DNA from: an uncultured Azohydromonas sp.
Lineage (GTDB): Bacteria; Pseudomonadota; Gammaproteobacteria; Burkholderiales; Burkholderiaceae_C
Assembly (NCBI RefSeq): GCF_937926365.1
Contig: NZ_CALAOH010000019.1
Span: 1-64,000 of the forward strand
Direction: 5' to 3'
Length of the DNA stretch: 64,000 bases
Made by a program: the position numbers and the translations under genes. The notes under the pieces are model-generated. The model did no database searches, was not told the DNA's origin, and saw nothing but the letters and a program-made list of their open reading frames with translations. How positions within the stretch are numbered: position 1 is the stretch's first letter; each line of letters begins with the position of its first letter. This document shows, piece after piece, positions 1 through 7,101 of this stretch.

Positions 1-848
1 TGGTGGCGCGCCAGCACCAGCAGCTGCTCCACCAGCCGCGTGGCGCGGTCGATGCCGGCCGTCAGGCGCTGGATGGCGCGCTCGCGCGCGGCCTCGTCCG
101 GCGCGCGCTGCAGGCCCTGCGCCTGCAGCTTCAGCGCCGCCAGCGGCGAGCGCAGCTCGTGCGCGGCGTCGGCAACAAAACTCTTCTGCGCCTCGAAGGC
201 CTGGCGCACGCGCGCGAACAGCAGGTTGAGTTCGTCGGCCAGCGGCTGGATTTCCTCGGGCAAATCGCGCCCGTGCACCGCGCCCAGGTTCTCGGCCTGG
301 CGCGAGGCCACCTGGCGCTGCAGCCGCTGCACCGGCGCCAGCGAGCTGCTGACCACGGCCCAGGCCAGCAGCATCAGCAGCGGCGCCAGCACGCCGATGG
401 GCGCCACGGTGCGCAGCGCCAGCGTGCGCGCCATCTCGCGCCGCGCCGCCATGTCCTGCGCCACCTGGATCACCTGCGTGCGCGTCTGCAGCGAGAACAC
501 GCGGTAGGTGCTGCCGTGCGCCTGCACGTCGGAGAAGCCCAGCACCGCGTGCTGCGGCAGCGCCGCGCGCGCGGCGGACTGGAACACGCGCAGCCCGTCG
601 GCGGTCCAGACCTGCACCACGAAGTCGAAGTTCTCGGCCTCGGCCGCGTCGGGCAGCCCGCCGCGCGCGGTCAGCCCGGGGCGCAGCGCCAGCGCCATCT
701 GCTGCATGTGGTAGTCGAAGATCTGGTCGGCCTCGGCGCGCGCGGTGCCGTAGGCGGCGATGCCCTGCGCCAGCGCCGTGAGCACGATGGCCGCCAGCAG
801 CAGCCACAGCAGCCGCGCGCGCAGGGACTGCGGCAGTCGCATCCGCAT
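1..848 (-). CDS. QseC-like sensor histidine kinase (3' part outside window)
   Basis: Membrane sensor kinase of a two-component system; it would autophosphorylate and pass phosphate to the regulator encoded just upstream. Reading the minus strand from ATG at 848, the protein has an N-terminal membrane segment (about residues 10-30), a periplasmic region of about 120 residues, a second membrane segment (LLMLLAWAVV), a HAMP-like stretch and the HisKA phosphorylation box FVADAAHELRSPLAALKLQ near residue 245. The catalytic ATPase domain lies beyond the window edge. The start follows a GGGGAG ribosome site and lies 20 bp after the regulator stop, so the pair is an operon with the regulator first. 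The domain order and H-box wording fit the QseC/PmrB-like group; the inducing signal cannot be told. Confidence 0.88.
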   Translation of the reverse strand, partial: MRMRLPQSLRARLLWLLLAAIVLTALAQGIAAYGTARAEADQIFDYHMQQMALALRPGLTARGGLPDAAEAENFDFVVQVWTADGLRVFQSAARAALPQHAVLGFSDVQAHGSTYRVFSLQTRTQVIQVAQDMAARREMARTLALRTVAPIGVLAPLLMLLAWAVVSSSLAPVQRLQRQVASRQAENLGAVHGRDLPEEIQPLADELNLLFARVRQAFEAQKSFVADAAHELRSPLAALKLQAQGLQRAPDEAARERAIQRLTAGIDRATRLVEQLLVLARH

Positions 849-868
849 CGGTGTCTCCCCGTCCCGCT

Positions 869-1528
869 TCAGCCCTTGGGCACCATGTAGCCCAGGCCGC
901 GCACGTTGAGGATGGTGTCGGCCCCCAGCTTCTTGCGCAGCCCGTGGATGTAGACCTCCACCGCGTTGGAGCTGATGCCGTCCCGCCAGCCGTAGAGCTT
1001 CTCTTCCAGCTGGGCGCGCGACAGCACCAGGCCCGGGCGCGCGATCAGCGGCTCCAGCACCGCCCACTCGCGCGCCGACAGCACCACCGGCTGGCCGCCC
1101 ACGCTGGCCTCGCGCGTGGCCGGGTTGAGCGAGACGCCCCGGTGCTCGTACACCGGCTCGGCGCGTCCGGCGGCGCGGCGCAGCAGGGCGCGGATGCGCG
1201 CCAGCAGCTCGTCGAGGTCGTAGGGCTTGAGCACGTAGTCGTCGGCGCCGGCGTCCAGGCCCTCGATGCGCTGGGCCACGGCGTCGCGCGCGGTGGTGAT
1301 GAGCACGGGCGTGCGGTCCTTGCGCGCGCGCAAGGTGCGCAGCACCTCCAGCCCGTCGCGCCGGGGCAGGCCCAGGTCCAGCAGCAGCAGGTCGTAGGCC
1401 TGTGTGCGCAGCGCCGTCTCGGCCATCTCGCCGTCCTTGACCCAGTCCACGGCGTAGTGCTCGGCGCGCAGCAGGTCCAGCACGGCCTCGCCGATCATCG
1501 TGTCGTCTTCCACCAGCAGCAGGCGCAT
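869..1528 (-). CDS. QseB-like OmpR-family response regulator
   Basis: DNA-binding response regulator, 219 residues, partner of the kinase that follows 20 bp downstream. The receiver domain (about 1-115) has the acidic pair D8-D9, phospho-acceptor D51 in LLLLDLGLP and the conserved Lys in the LKPYD motif near residue 101. The C-terminal winged helix (about 125-218) carries SAREWAVLEPL and the recognition-helix stretch NAVEVYIHGLRKKLG typical of OmpR/PhoB proteins of the QseB/PmrA group. An open frame extends upstream to 1696, but the ATG at 1528 starts exactly at the canonical MRLLLVEDD of the family, so I chose it. Target genes are unknown; autoregulation is common in the family. Confidence 0.93.
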   Translation of the reverse strand: MRLLLVEDDTMIGEAVLDLLRAEHYAVDWVKDGEMAETALRTQAYDLLLLDLGLPRRDGLEVLRTLRARKDRTPVLITTARDAVAQRIEGLDAGADDYVLKPYDLDELLARIRALLRRAAGRAEPVYEHRGVSLNPATREASVGGQPVVLSAREWAVLEPLIARPGLVLSRAQLEEKLYGWRDGISSNAVEVYIHGLRKKLGADTILNVRGLGYMVPKG

Positions 1529-1605
1529 GGGGACAAGGTTCCTTTCCCAATCCAATTGATTTCGACAGAAGGCTGAAGCACGGGTGCGGCCCTTCTGCTT
1601 CGCCA

Positions 1606-1750
1606 TTCCCGCGAAGGCGGGAACCCAGGCGGCCCCCAAGCAGAACGTAAGCGGATCGGACGGAACACCAGAGGCTTCTGGCTCGATTCGCTGCACTGTC
1701 GCTTCGCTCTAACGTGGGGCCACCTGGGTCCCCGCCTGCGCGGGGATGAC
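1606..1750. repeat. Inverted pair of interspersed GC hairpin repeats
   Basis: The 273-bp gap between the regulator (start 1528) and the DUF2076 gene (stop 1802) holds two facing copies of a small palindromic repeat. The left copy at 1606-1629 contains CCCGCGAAGGCGGG followed by AACCCAGG. The right copy at 1723-1750 reads CCTGGGT, then CCCCGCCTGCGCGGGG, then ATGAC. The CCCAGG/CCTGGG ends lie on the inner side of the pair. Related copies occur near 34358-34471 and 56049-56069. They look like REP-type elements of Burkholderiales; a role in transcript ends is possible but unproven. Confidence 0.75.
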
Positions 1751-1801
1751 GGAGTAGTGAACGAAGCGACGCAGCTTACGGCCAGCGTCGCAGTCGCCTG
1801 A

Positions 1802-2467
1802 TCACGTCCAGTCGTCCCCACCCCCATCGAACTCCCCGCCGTCGCCCAGCATGTCGCCGCTGAACGGGTCGCCGCCGGGGGCGTTGCCGGGGTCCGCGAA
1901 CGCGTTGCCGCTGATGGCGTCCAGCGGCGACTGCATGTCGCCCGACAGCAGCCCCTGCCCGGCGCCGCCGGCGTCGGGGTGGTCGTGGTCATGGAACAGC
2001 GCATCCAGCCCGTGGAAGAGCAGGCTGCCGCCCAGCACCCCCGCGCCCACCGCCGCGGCGTTGCGCAGGAAGCCGCCACCGGCCGACGGCGCGCCTGGGC
2101 CGTATCCCGGCCCGTACCCGGGGCCCGATCCGGGGTAGCCGGGCCTCACCCCGGCGGGCGCGCCGCGCTGGAAGAGGCCGCCCCAGCGCGACGGCGCCTG
2201 CGCCGTGCCCGCCGGCTGCGACGGAGGGTAGCCCTGGGCTGGCTGGCCCGGCGCCTGTCCCTGGCGCAGCTGCTGCAGCTCGGCCTGGGCCTGTTCCAGC
2301 GCCAGCTCCAGCATCAGCGCGCGCTGCAGCAGCAGGTAGGGCGCGTCGGGCCGCACCTTCATCAGCGCGGCCAGCTCCAGCGCGGCGTCCTCGTCCTGCG
2401 GCGCCTCGGGGGCGCGCGACAGGCGCGTGACCAGACGCACGACCCGGAGTCTTTCCTCTGCGTTCAT
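1802..2467 (-). CDS. DUF2076 family protein
   Basis: Conserved protein of unknown function, 221 residues. The N-terminal third (about 1-70) is an alpha-helical DUF2076 region beginning MNAEERLRVVRLV and containing the acidic, Leu/Ala-rich stretch around DEDAALELAALM. The middle is Pro/Gln/Gly-rich and low-complexity, with GPGYGP repeats near 130-150. A short hydrophobic segment (FLRNAAAVGAGVLGGSLLF) is followed by a HDHDH cluster and an acidic, Gly-rich tail ending in DDWT. Members are often labelled periplasmic ligand-binding sensor proteins, which I would not assert. ATG 2467 is chosen because the family begins at MNAEER; a further 15 residues of open frame upstream are not family-like. Divergent from the stressosome operon. 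Confidence 0.8.
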   Translation of the reverse strand: MNAEERLRVVRLVTRLSRAPEAPQDEDAALELAALMKVRPDAPYLLLQRALMLELALEQAQAELQQLRQGQAPGQPAQGYPPSQPAGTAQAPSRWGGLFQRGAPAGVRPGYPGSGPGYGPGYGPGAPSAGGGFLRNAAAVGAGVLGGSLLFHGLDALFHDHDHPDAGGAGQGLLSGDMQSPLDAISGNAFADPGNAPGGDPFSGDMLGDGGEFDGGGDDWT

Positions 2468-2603
2468 CAGCTGTCTCCTGTGGCGGTCACGGCAGGGAAC
2501 GCCGCGATTCAAGAATCCGTGGACAGCAACCCTTGGACCGGCCTGAATCCCGGCCCTGTCCCACGGGCTGCGACTGCCCGCCTGGCGCCCTTGCGGCGCC
2601 GAC

Positions 2604-2631
2604 TATGATGGCCCCGATACCCCCAAAGGAG
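2604..2631 (+). promoter_or_regulatory. Candidate -10 box and ribosome site of the stressosome operon
   Basis: TATGAT at 2604-2609 matches the sigma-70 -10 consensus at five of six positions, but no good -35 box lies 16-18 bp upstream. A strong ribosome site AAAGGAG at 2625-2631 precedes the ATG at 2642 by ten bases. This is the only plausible promoter-like sequence in the divergent gap 2468-2641 and would serve the plus-strand unit running to about 18045. Confidence 0.35.
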
Positions 2632-2641
2632 CGATTCACAC

Positions 2642-3532
2642 ATGGCACAGGCAGGCACGCAGGTCACTTCGGAGCTGCTCAACGCCCACGAGGCCGAGGT
2701 GCTGCAGCAGTGGCTGCAGCAGCTCAAGGACGACGGGGCGCTGCACAGCGGCCGCATCCGCGAGGGTGAGCTGCAGACCCAGTGCAGCCAGTTCCTGCGC
2801 CTGCTGCGCGAAGCGCTCAACGCCGGCGCGCAGGACGTCGACGCCCCCGCCTTCGGCCCAGTGCGCGAGCTGCTGGCGGACATCTCCGTCTCGCGCGCCA
2901 CGCAGGGCTTCAGCCCGCGCGAGACCACGCTCTTCATCTTCTCGCTCAAGCAGCCGCTGTTCGACGTGTTCGGCCGCCACGCGGGCATCGACCAGGCCGC
3001 CACGCTGGCCGCCAACTGGAGCATCGGGTTGCTGCTGGACCGGCTGGGCCTCCACACCATGGAGGCCTACCAGAGGACGCGCGAGGAGCTGATCGTGCGC
3101 CAGCAGCAGGAGATCGCCGAGCTCTCCACGCCGGTGATCAAGCTGTGGGACGGCATCCTGGCGCTGCCGCTCATCGGCACGCTGGACAGCCAGCGCACGC
3201 AGGTGGTGATGGAGAACCTGCTGGAGTCCATCGTCCAGCAGAGCGCAGGCATCGCCATCATCGACATCACCGGCGTGCCCACGGTGGACACGCTCACCGC
3301 GCAACACCTGCTCAAGACCGTGGCCGCGGCGCGGCTCATGGGCGCGGACTGCATCATCAGCGGCATCCGCCCGCAGATCGCGCAGACCATGGTGCACCTG
3401 GGCGTGGAGCTGGACGTGGTGTCCAAGGCCACGCTGGCCGACGCCTTCGCGCTGGCGCTGTCCAGGCAGGGCCGCGCCGTCATGAGGCGCCGCGTCGATG
3501 CGGTCCCCAGCGGCTACGCACCGCAGGCCTGA
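2642..3532 (+). CDS. rsbR: RsbR-type stressosome sensor/co-antagonist (RsbRD-like N-domain + STAS)
   Basis: Scaffold and sensor subunit of a stressosome, the cytoplasmic RsbR-RsbS complex that holds the kinase RsbT until stress. The protein has 296 residues. Residues 1-150 are a helical sensor domain resembling RsbRD_N (no haem-globin motif seen), and residues 165-280 are a STAS domain. Both RsbT phosphorylation positions known from Bacillus RsbRA are conserved: T217 in GVPTVDT (equivalent of T171) and T249 in IRPQIAQT (equivalent of T205). The rsbS gene follows after 4 bp. No SigB gene is present in the window, so the output must differ from the Bacillus pathway; the two kinases downstream are candidates. 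Confidence 0.92.
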   Translation: MAQAGTQVTSELLNAHEAEVLQQWLQQLKDDGALHSGRIREGELQTQCSQFLRLLREALNAGAQDVDAPAFGPVRELLADISVSRATQGFSPRETTLFIFSLKQPLFDVFGRHAGIDQAATLAANWSIGLLLDRLGLHTMEAYQRTREELIVRQQQEIAELSTPVIKLWDGILALPLIGTLDSQRTQVVMENLLESIVQQSAGIAIIDITGVPTVDTLTAQHLLKTVAAARLMGADCIISGIRPQIAQTMVHLGVELDVVSKATLADAFALALSRQGRAVMRRRVDAVPSGYAPQA

Positions 3533-3536
3533 GCCC

Positions 3537-3947
3537 ATGGACCGCATTCCCATCCTCAAGCTGGGCGACGTGCTGCTGGTGACGATCCAGGTGGACATGC
3601 ACGACGAGCTGGCCTCGGCGCTGGAGGAGGACCTCACCCAGCGCATCGTCGCGGTGGGCGCGCGCGGCGTGCTCATCGACATCTCCGCGCTGGAGATCGT
3701 GGACAGCTTCATGGGCCGCATGCTGGACAACATCGCCGCGGTGTCGCGCATCCTCGATGCCGACACGGTGGTGGTGGGCATGCGCCCGGCCGTGGCGATC
3801 ACGCTGGTGGAGCTGGGCCTGTCGCTGCATGGCGTGAAGACCGCGCTCGACGTCGACAAGGGCCTGGCGCTGATCGCGGGCTCTGCGCGCCACGCCTGGC
3901 GCAACACCATCGTCGCCGACGACGAGGACGGCGCCTACGGTGAGTGA
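3537..3947 (+). CDS. rsbS: RsbS-type stressosome core antagonist (STAS)
   Basis: Single STAS-domain protein of 136 residues. It forms the stressosome core with RsbR and sequesters RsbT until it is phosphorylated. The start MDRIPILKLGDVLLV matches RsbS proteins directly, so ATG 3537 is preferred over the open frame extending 13 codons upstream. S57 in ALEIVDSFMGRML is the equivalent of the Bacillus phospho-acceptor S59. The C-terminal 20 residues, ending near DDEDGAYGE, extend past the STAS fold. The gene begins 4 bp after rsbR, and its last 8 bp overlap rsbT, so the three are translationally coupled. Confidence 0.93.
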   Translation: MDRIPILKLGDVLLVTIQVDMHDELASALEEDLTQRIVAVGARGVLIDISALEIVDSFMGRMLDNIAAVSRILDADTVVVGMRPAVAITLVELGLSLHGVKTALDVDKGLALIAGSARHAWRNTIVADDEDGAYGE

Positions 3948-4329
3948 CATCCTGGAGATCCGCAGCTCCGAAGACGTGGTGCGGGTGCGCCAGCGCGTGC
4001 GCGCCGTGGCGGTGGAGGCCGGGCTGAGCCTGGTGGACCAGACCAAGATCGTCACCGCCGCCAGCGAACTGGCGCGCAACACGCTGGACTACGGCGGCGG
4101 CGGCACGGTGCGCATCGATCTCGTGGCCGGGCCGCGGCGCGGCGTGCGGCTGCAGTTCGAGGACCAGGGCCCGGGCATTGCCGACATCGCCGCCGCGCTG
4201 CGCGACGGCTTCACCACCGGCGGCGGCCTGGGCCTGGGGCTGGGCGGCGCCAAGCGGCTGTCCAGCGAGTTCGCCATCGATTCCACGCCGGGACAAGGTA
4301 CGCGCGTGACGATCGCGCGTTTCAAGTGA
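3940..4329 (+). CDS. rsbT: RsbT-type switch kinase
   Basis: Small GHKL-fold serine/threonine kinase, 129 residues, that phosphorylates RsbS and RsbR and is released to activate a downstream target. The N-box ELARNTLDYGGGG (about 43-55), the G1 box DQGPGI (75-80) and the glycine-rich G2 loop GLGLGLGGAK (96-105) are all present, so ATP binding is expected. Translation starts at GTG 3940 inside the end of rsbS. The classic RsbT target is an N-terminally RsbT-binding phosphatase (RsbU). None with that architecture is seen here; the next gene instead carries its own RsbT-like domain. Confidence 0.93.
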   Translation: MSDILEIRSSEDVVRVRQRVRAVAVEAGLSLVDQTKIVTAASELARNTLDYGGGGTVRIDLVAGPRRGVRLQFEDQGPGIADIAAALRDGFTTGGGLGLGLGGAKRLSSEFAIDSTPGQGTRVTIARFK

Positions 4330-4354
4330 GCGACCACCACCGGAGCGGCAGTAC

Positions 4355-5344
4355 ATGTTCGAAGTGATGGTCAACGATTCCAGCGCCGTGGCCGAGGCGC
4401 GGCGCCGCGCGGTGGCGGCCGCCGAGGCGCTGGGCTTCGACGAGGTGCGCGCCGGGCAGCTGGCCATCGTCGCCACCGAGCTGGGCACCAACCTGATCAA
4501 GCACGGCGGCGGTGGGCGGCTGCTGGTGGGCTGCGGCAGCGACCACGTCGAGTTGCTGGCCCTGGACAAGGGCCCCGGCATGGCCGACCTCGCCGCCTGC
4601 CTGGCCGACGGCTATTCCTCCGCCGGCACCGCGGGCAACGGCCTGGGCGCGGTGCGGCGCCTGGCGCAGTCCTTCCACGTCGCCTCCTGGCCCGGCAAGG
4701 GCGCGGCGGTGCTGGCCTGCCTCTCGCGCAGCGGCGGGCCGGCCCGCGAGCCCGACCACGGCGAGGCGCTGGGCGGCGTGAGCATCGCCAAGCCCGGCGA
4801 GCGCGCCTGCGGCGACGCCTGGGCCGCGCATGTGGAAGGACGCGTGCGGACCGTGTTCATGGTCGATGGCCTGGGCCACGGCACCGAGGCCGCGGTGGCG
4901 GCCAACGAGGCGGTCGCGCAGTTCCAGCGCAGCCGCCACGAGCCGCCGGCGCAGATCGTGCAGGCGGTGCACCAGGCCCTGCGCCACACCCGCGGCGGCG
5001 CGGTGGCGGTGGCACGCATCGACCCGGCCAGCGCGACCGTCTCCTTCGTGGGCCTGGGCAACATCGCCGCGGCGGTGGTGGGCGGCGGCACGGTGCGGCG
5101 CATGGTCTCGCACAACGGCACGGCCGGGCACAACGCCCGAAAGATCCAGGCCTTCGACTACCCCTGCGGCCCCGGCGCGCTGCTGGTGATGCACTCCGAC
5201 GGCCTGTCCTCCGGCTGGTCGCTGGACGCCTACCCGGGCCTGCAGCGCATGCCCCCGCTGCTGGTGGCCGGCGTGCTCTACCGCGACTTCGCGCGCGGGC
5301 GCGACGACGCCACCGTGGTGGTGGCGCGCACGGAGGCGCCATGA
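4355..5344 (+). CDS. SpoIIE/RsbX-type PP2C phosphatase with N-terminal RsbT-like ATPase domain
   Basis: Predicted serine phosphatase, 329 residues, that would reset phosphorylated STAS proteins. Residues 1-130 resemble an RsbT/RsbW GHKL ATPase: ATELGTNLIKHGGGG is the N-box, DKGPGMADL the G1 box, and the last glycine box is weaker (AGNGLGAVRRL). Residues 140-325 form an RsbX/SpoIIE-like PP2C domain with the metal-binding DGLGHG motif and a distal D-D pair in FARGRDDATVVV. The gene lies 25 bp after rsbT and overlaps the following kinase gene by 4 bp (ATGA). The fusion places a potential kinase and a phosphatase in one chain; which STAS partner it acts on is inference. Confidence 0.88.
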   Translation: MFEVMVNDSSAVAEARRRAVAAAEALGFDEVRAGQLAIVATELGTNLIKHGGGGRLLVGCGSDHVELLALDKGPGMADLAACLADGYSSAGTAGNGLGAVRRLAQSFHVASWPGKGAAVLACLSRSGGPAREPDHGEALGGVSIAKPGERACGDAWAAHVEGRVRTVFMVDGLGHGTEAAVAANEAVAQFQRSRHEPPAQIVQAVHQALRHTRGGAVAVARIDPASATVSFVGLGNIAAAVVGGGTVRRMVSHNGTAGHNARKIQAFDYPCGPGALLVMHSDGLSSGWSLDAYPGLQRMPPLLVAGVLYRDFARGRDDATVVVARTEAP

Positions 5345-7101
5345 CCACGAACCAGGTACTGGCCCGCCTGCCGCTGGCCGCCGCCGCCGACGTGGTCGCG
5401 GCGCGGCAGAACGCGCACCGCCTGGCCGAGCGCCTGGGGCTGGACCGCCAGGCGCAGACGCGCATCGCCACCGCGGTGTCGGAGATGGCGCGCAACGCCT
5501 TCACGCACGCGCGCGGCGGCGAGGTCGAGCTGGCGGTGGATGCGCCCGCGCAGCCGCAGCACCTGTGCGTGACGGTGCGCGACCGCGGCCCCGGTATCGC
5601 CGAGCTGCAGGCCGTGCTCAGCGGGCAGAAGAGCTTCCAGCCCGGTCGCGGCACCGGGCTGCCCAGCGCGCGGCGCCTGGTGGACCGCTTCGAGATCGAG
5701 TCCTCGCCTGGCGGCACCACGGTGCGGCTGTGGCAGCGCATCCCCCGGGCGGCCGCGGCGCGGCTGACGCCGGTGGCGCTGCACGCGCTGGGCGCCGCGC
5801 TGGCCGGCGCGCGGCCCGATCCGCTGGCGGCGCTGCACGAGCAGGACCGCGAGCTGATCCAGAGCCTGGCGGACCTGCAGGAGCGCCAGACCGAGGCCGA
5901 GCGCCTGAACCGCGAGTTGGAGGAGACCAACCGCGGCGTGGTGGCGCTGTACTCGGAGCTGGACCAGAAGGCCGAGCAGCTGCGCAGCGCCAGCGACATG
6001 AAGTCGAAGTTCCTGTCGCACATGAGCCACGAGTTCCGCACGCCGCTGAACTCGATCCTGGCGCTGACGCGGCTGCTGGCCGACGGCGTGGACGGCGAGC
6101 TCAACCGCGAGCAGCAGCGCCAGGTGGACTACATCCGCCGCTCGGCGCAGGGGCTGCTGGACATGGTCAACGACCTGCTGGACCTGGCCAAGGTGGAGGC
6201 CGGGCGGCTGGACATCCGGCCCGTGAGCTTCGGCATCGACGCGCTCTTCGCCGGGCTGCGCGGCTCGCTCAAGCCGCTGCTGGTGAACCCGGCGGTGGAC
6301 CTGATCTTCGACGAGCCCGCGGGGCTGCCCGAGCTCTACGCCGATGAGCAGAAGGTGGCGCAGGTGCTGCGCAACCTGATCTCCAACGCGCTGAAGTTCA
6401 CGCAGCGCGGCCACGTGCGCGTGAGCGCGCGCCACGAGGCGGGCAGCGCGCGCATGGTGTTCACGGTGGAGGACACGGGCATCGGCATCGCGCCGGAGCA
6501 CCTGCAGACCATCTTCGAGGAGTTCACGCAGGTGCAGGGCGCGCTGCAGCGCGGCGGCACGGGGCTGGGGCTGCCGCTGTCGCGGCGGCTGGCGCAGTTC
6601 ATGGGCGGCGACGTCACGGTGCGCAGCACCCCGGATGTGGGCTCCACCTTCGAGCTGTACCTCCCCCTGCGTTACGGGAGTTTTGCCGAGGTGCCGGAAC
6701 CCGGCGATGGCACGCCGGATGCCGCGCAGCTCGTGGTGATCGATGACGAGGAGGCCTTCCGCTACGTCATCCGCCACATCGCGCAGGACGCGGGGATGCG
6801 CGTGCTGGAGGCAGAGGACGGCGAGGCCGGGCTGGCGCTGGTGCGGCGGAGCCGTCCGGACGTGGTGATCCTGGATTTGCACATGCCGCGCCTGGACGGC
6901 TTCACGGTGCTGCAGGCGCTGGCTGCCGATGCGCGGCTGCGCACGGTGCCGGTGGTGGTGTGCACGTCGCAGGCGCTGTCGCTGGACCAGAAGCGCGCGC
7001 TGGCCGCGGCCTACGCCATCGTGCCCAAGCACGACATCTCGCGCGACGGGCTCACCACACTCATTCACTCCGTGATCAATCAAGGGCGAGGGACTGCATG
7101 A
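5341..7101 (+). CDS. Hybrid kinase: RsbT-like ATPase + histidine kinase + receiver
   Basis: Soluble signalling protein of 586 residues with two ATPase-type domains. Residues 1-135 are an RsbT/RsbW-like GHKL domain (SEMARNAFTHARGG, DRGPGIAEL, GRGTGLPSARR). A coiled coil spans about 165-215. A HisKA domain follows with H230 in SHMSHEFRTPLNSIL, then a second HATPase domain (LRNLISNALKF, EDTGIGI, GTGLGLPLSRR). The C-terminus is a receiver domain with D-D-E near 468 and its phospho-acceptor in VVILDLHMPRLDG. No transmembrane segment is seen. It overlaps the phosphatase gene before it and the kinase gene after it by 4 bp each, so it is probably the point where the stressosome feeds a phosphorelay. 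Confidence 0.9.
   Translation: MTTNQVLARLPLAAAADVVAARQNAHRLAERLGLDRQAQTRIATAVSEMARNAFTHARGGEVELAVDAPAQPQHLCVTVRDRGPGIAELQAVLSGQKSFQPGRGTGLPSARRLVDRFEIESSPGGTTVRLWQRIPRAAAARLTPVALHALGAALAGARPDPLAALHEQDRELIQSLADLQERQTEAERLNRELEETNRGVVALYSELDQKAEQLRSASDMKSKFLSHMSHEFRTPLNSILALTRLLADGVDGELNREQQRQVDYIRRSAQGLLDMVNDLLDLAKVEAGRLDIRPVSFGIDALFAGLRGSLKPLLVNPAVDLIFDEPAGLPELYADEQKVAQVLRNLISNALKFTQRGHVRVSARHEAGSARMVFTVEDTGIGIAPEHLQTIFEEFTQVQGALQRGGTGLGLPLSRRLAQFMGGDVTVRSTPDVGSTFELYLPLRYGSFAEVPEPGDGTPDAAQLVVIDDEEAFRYVIRHIAQDAGMRVLEAEDGEAGLALVRRSRPDVVILDLHMPRLDGFTVLQALAADARLRTVPVVVCTSQALSLDQKRALAAAYAIVPKHDISRDGLTTLIHSVINQGRGTA

Noticed and set aside
1606..1750. CRISPR or rho-independent terminator at the inverted hairpin pair
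   Set aside because: Only two facing copies, no regular spacers, and no T-run after either hairpin.
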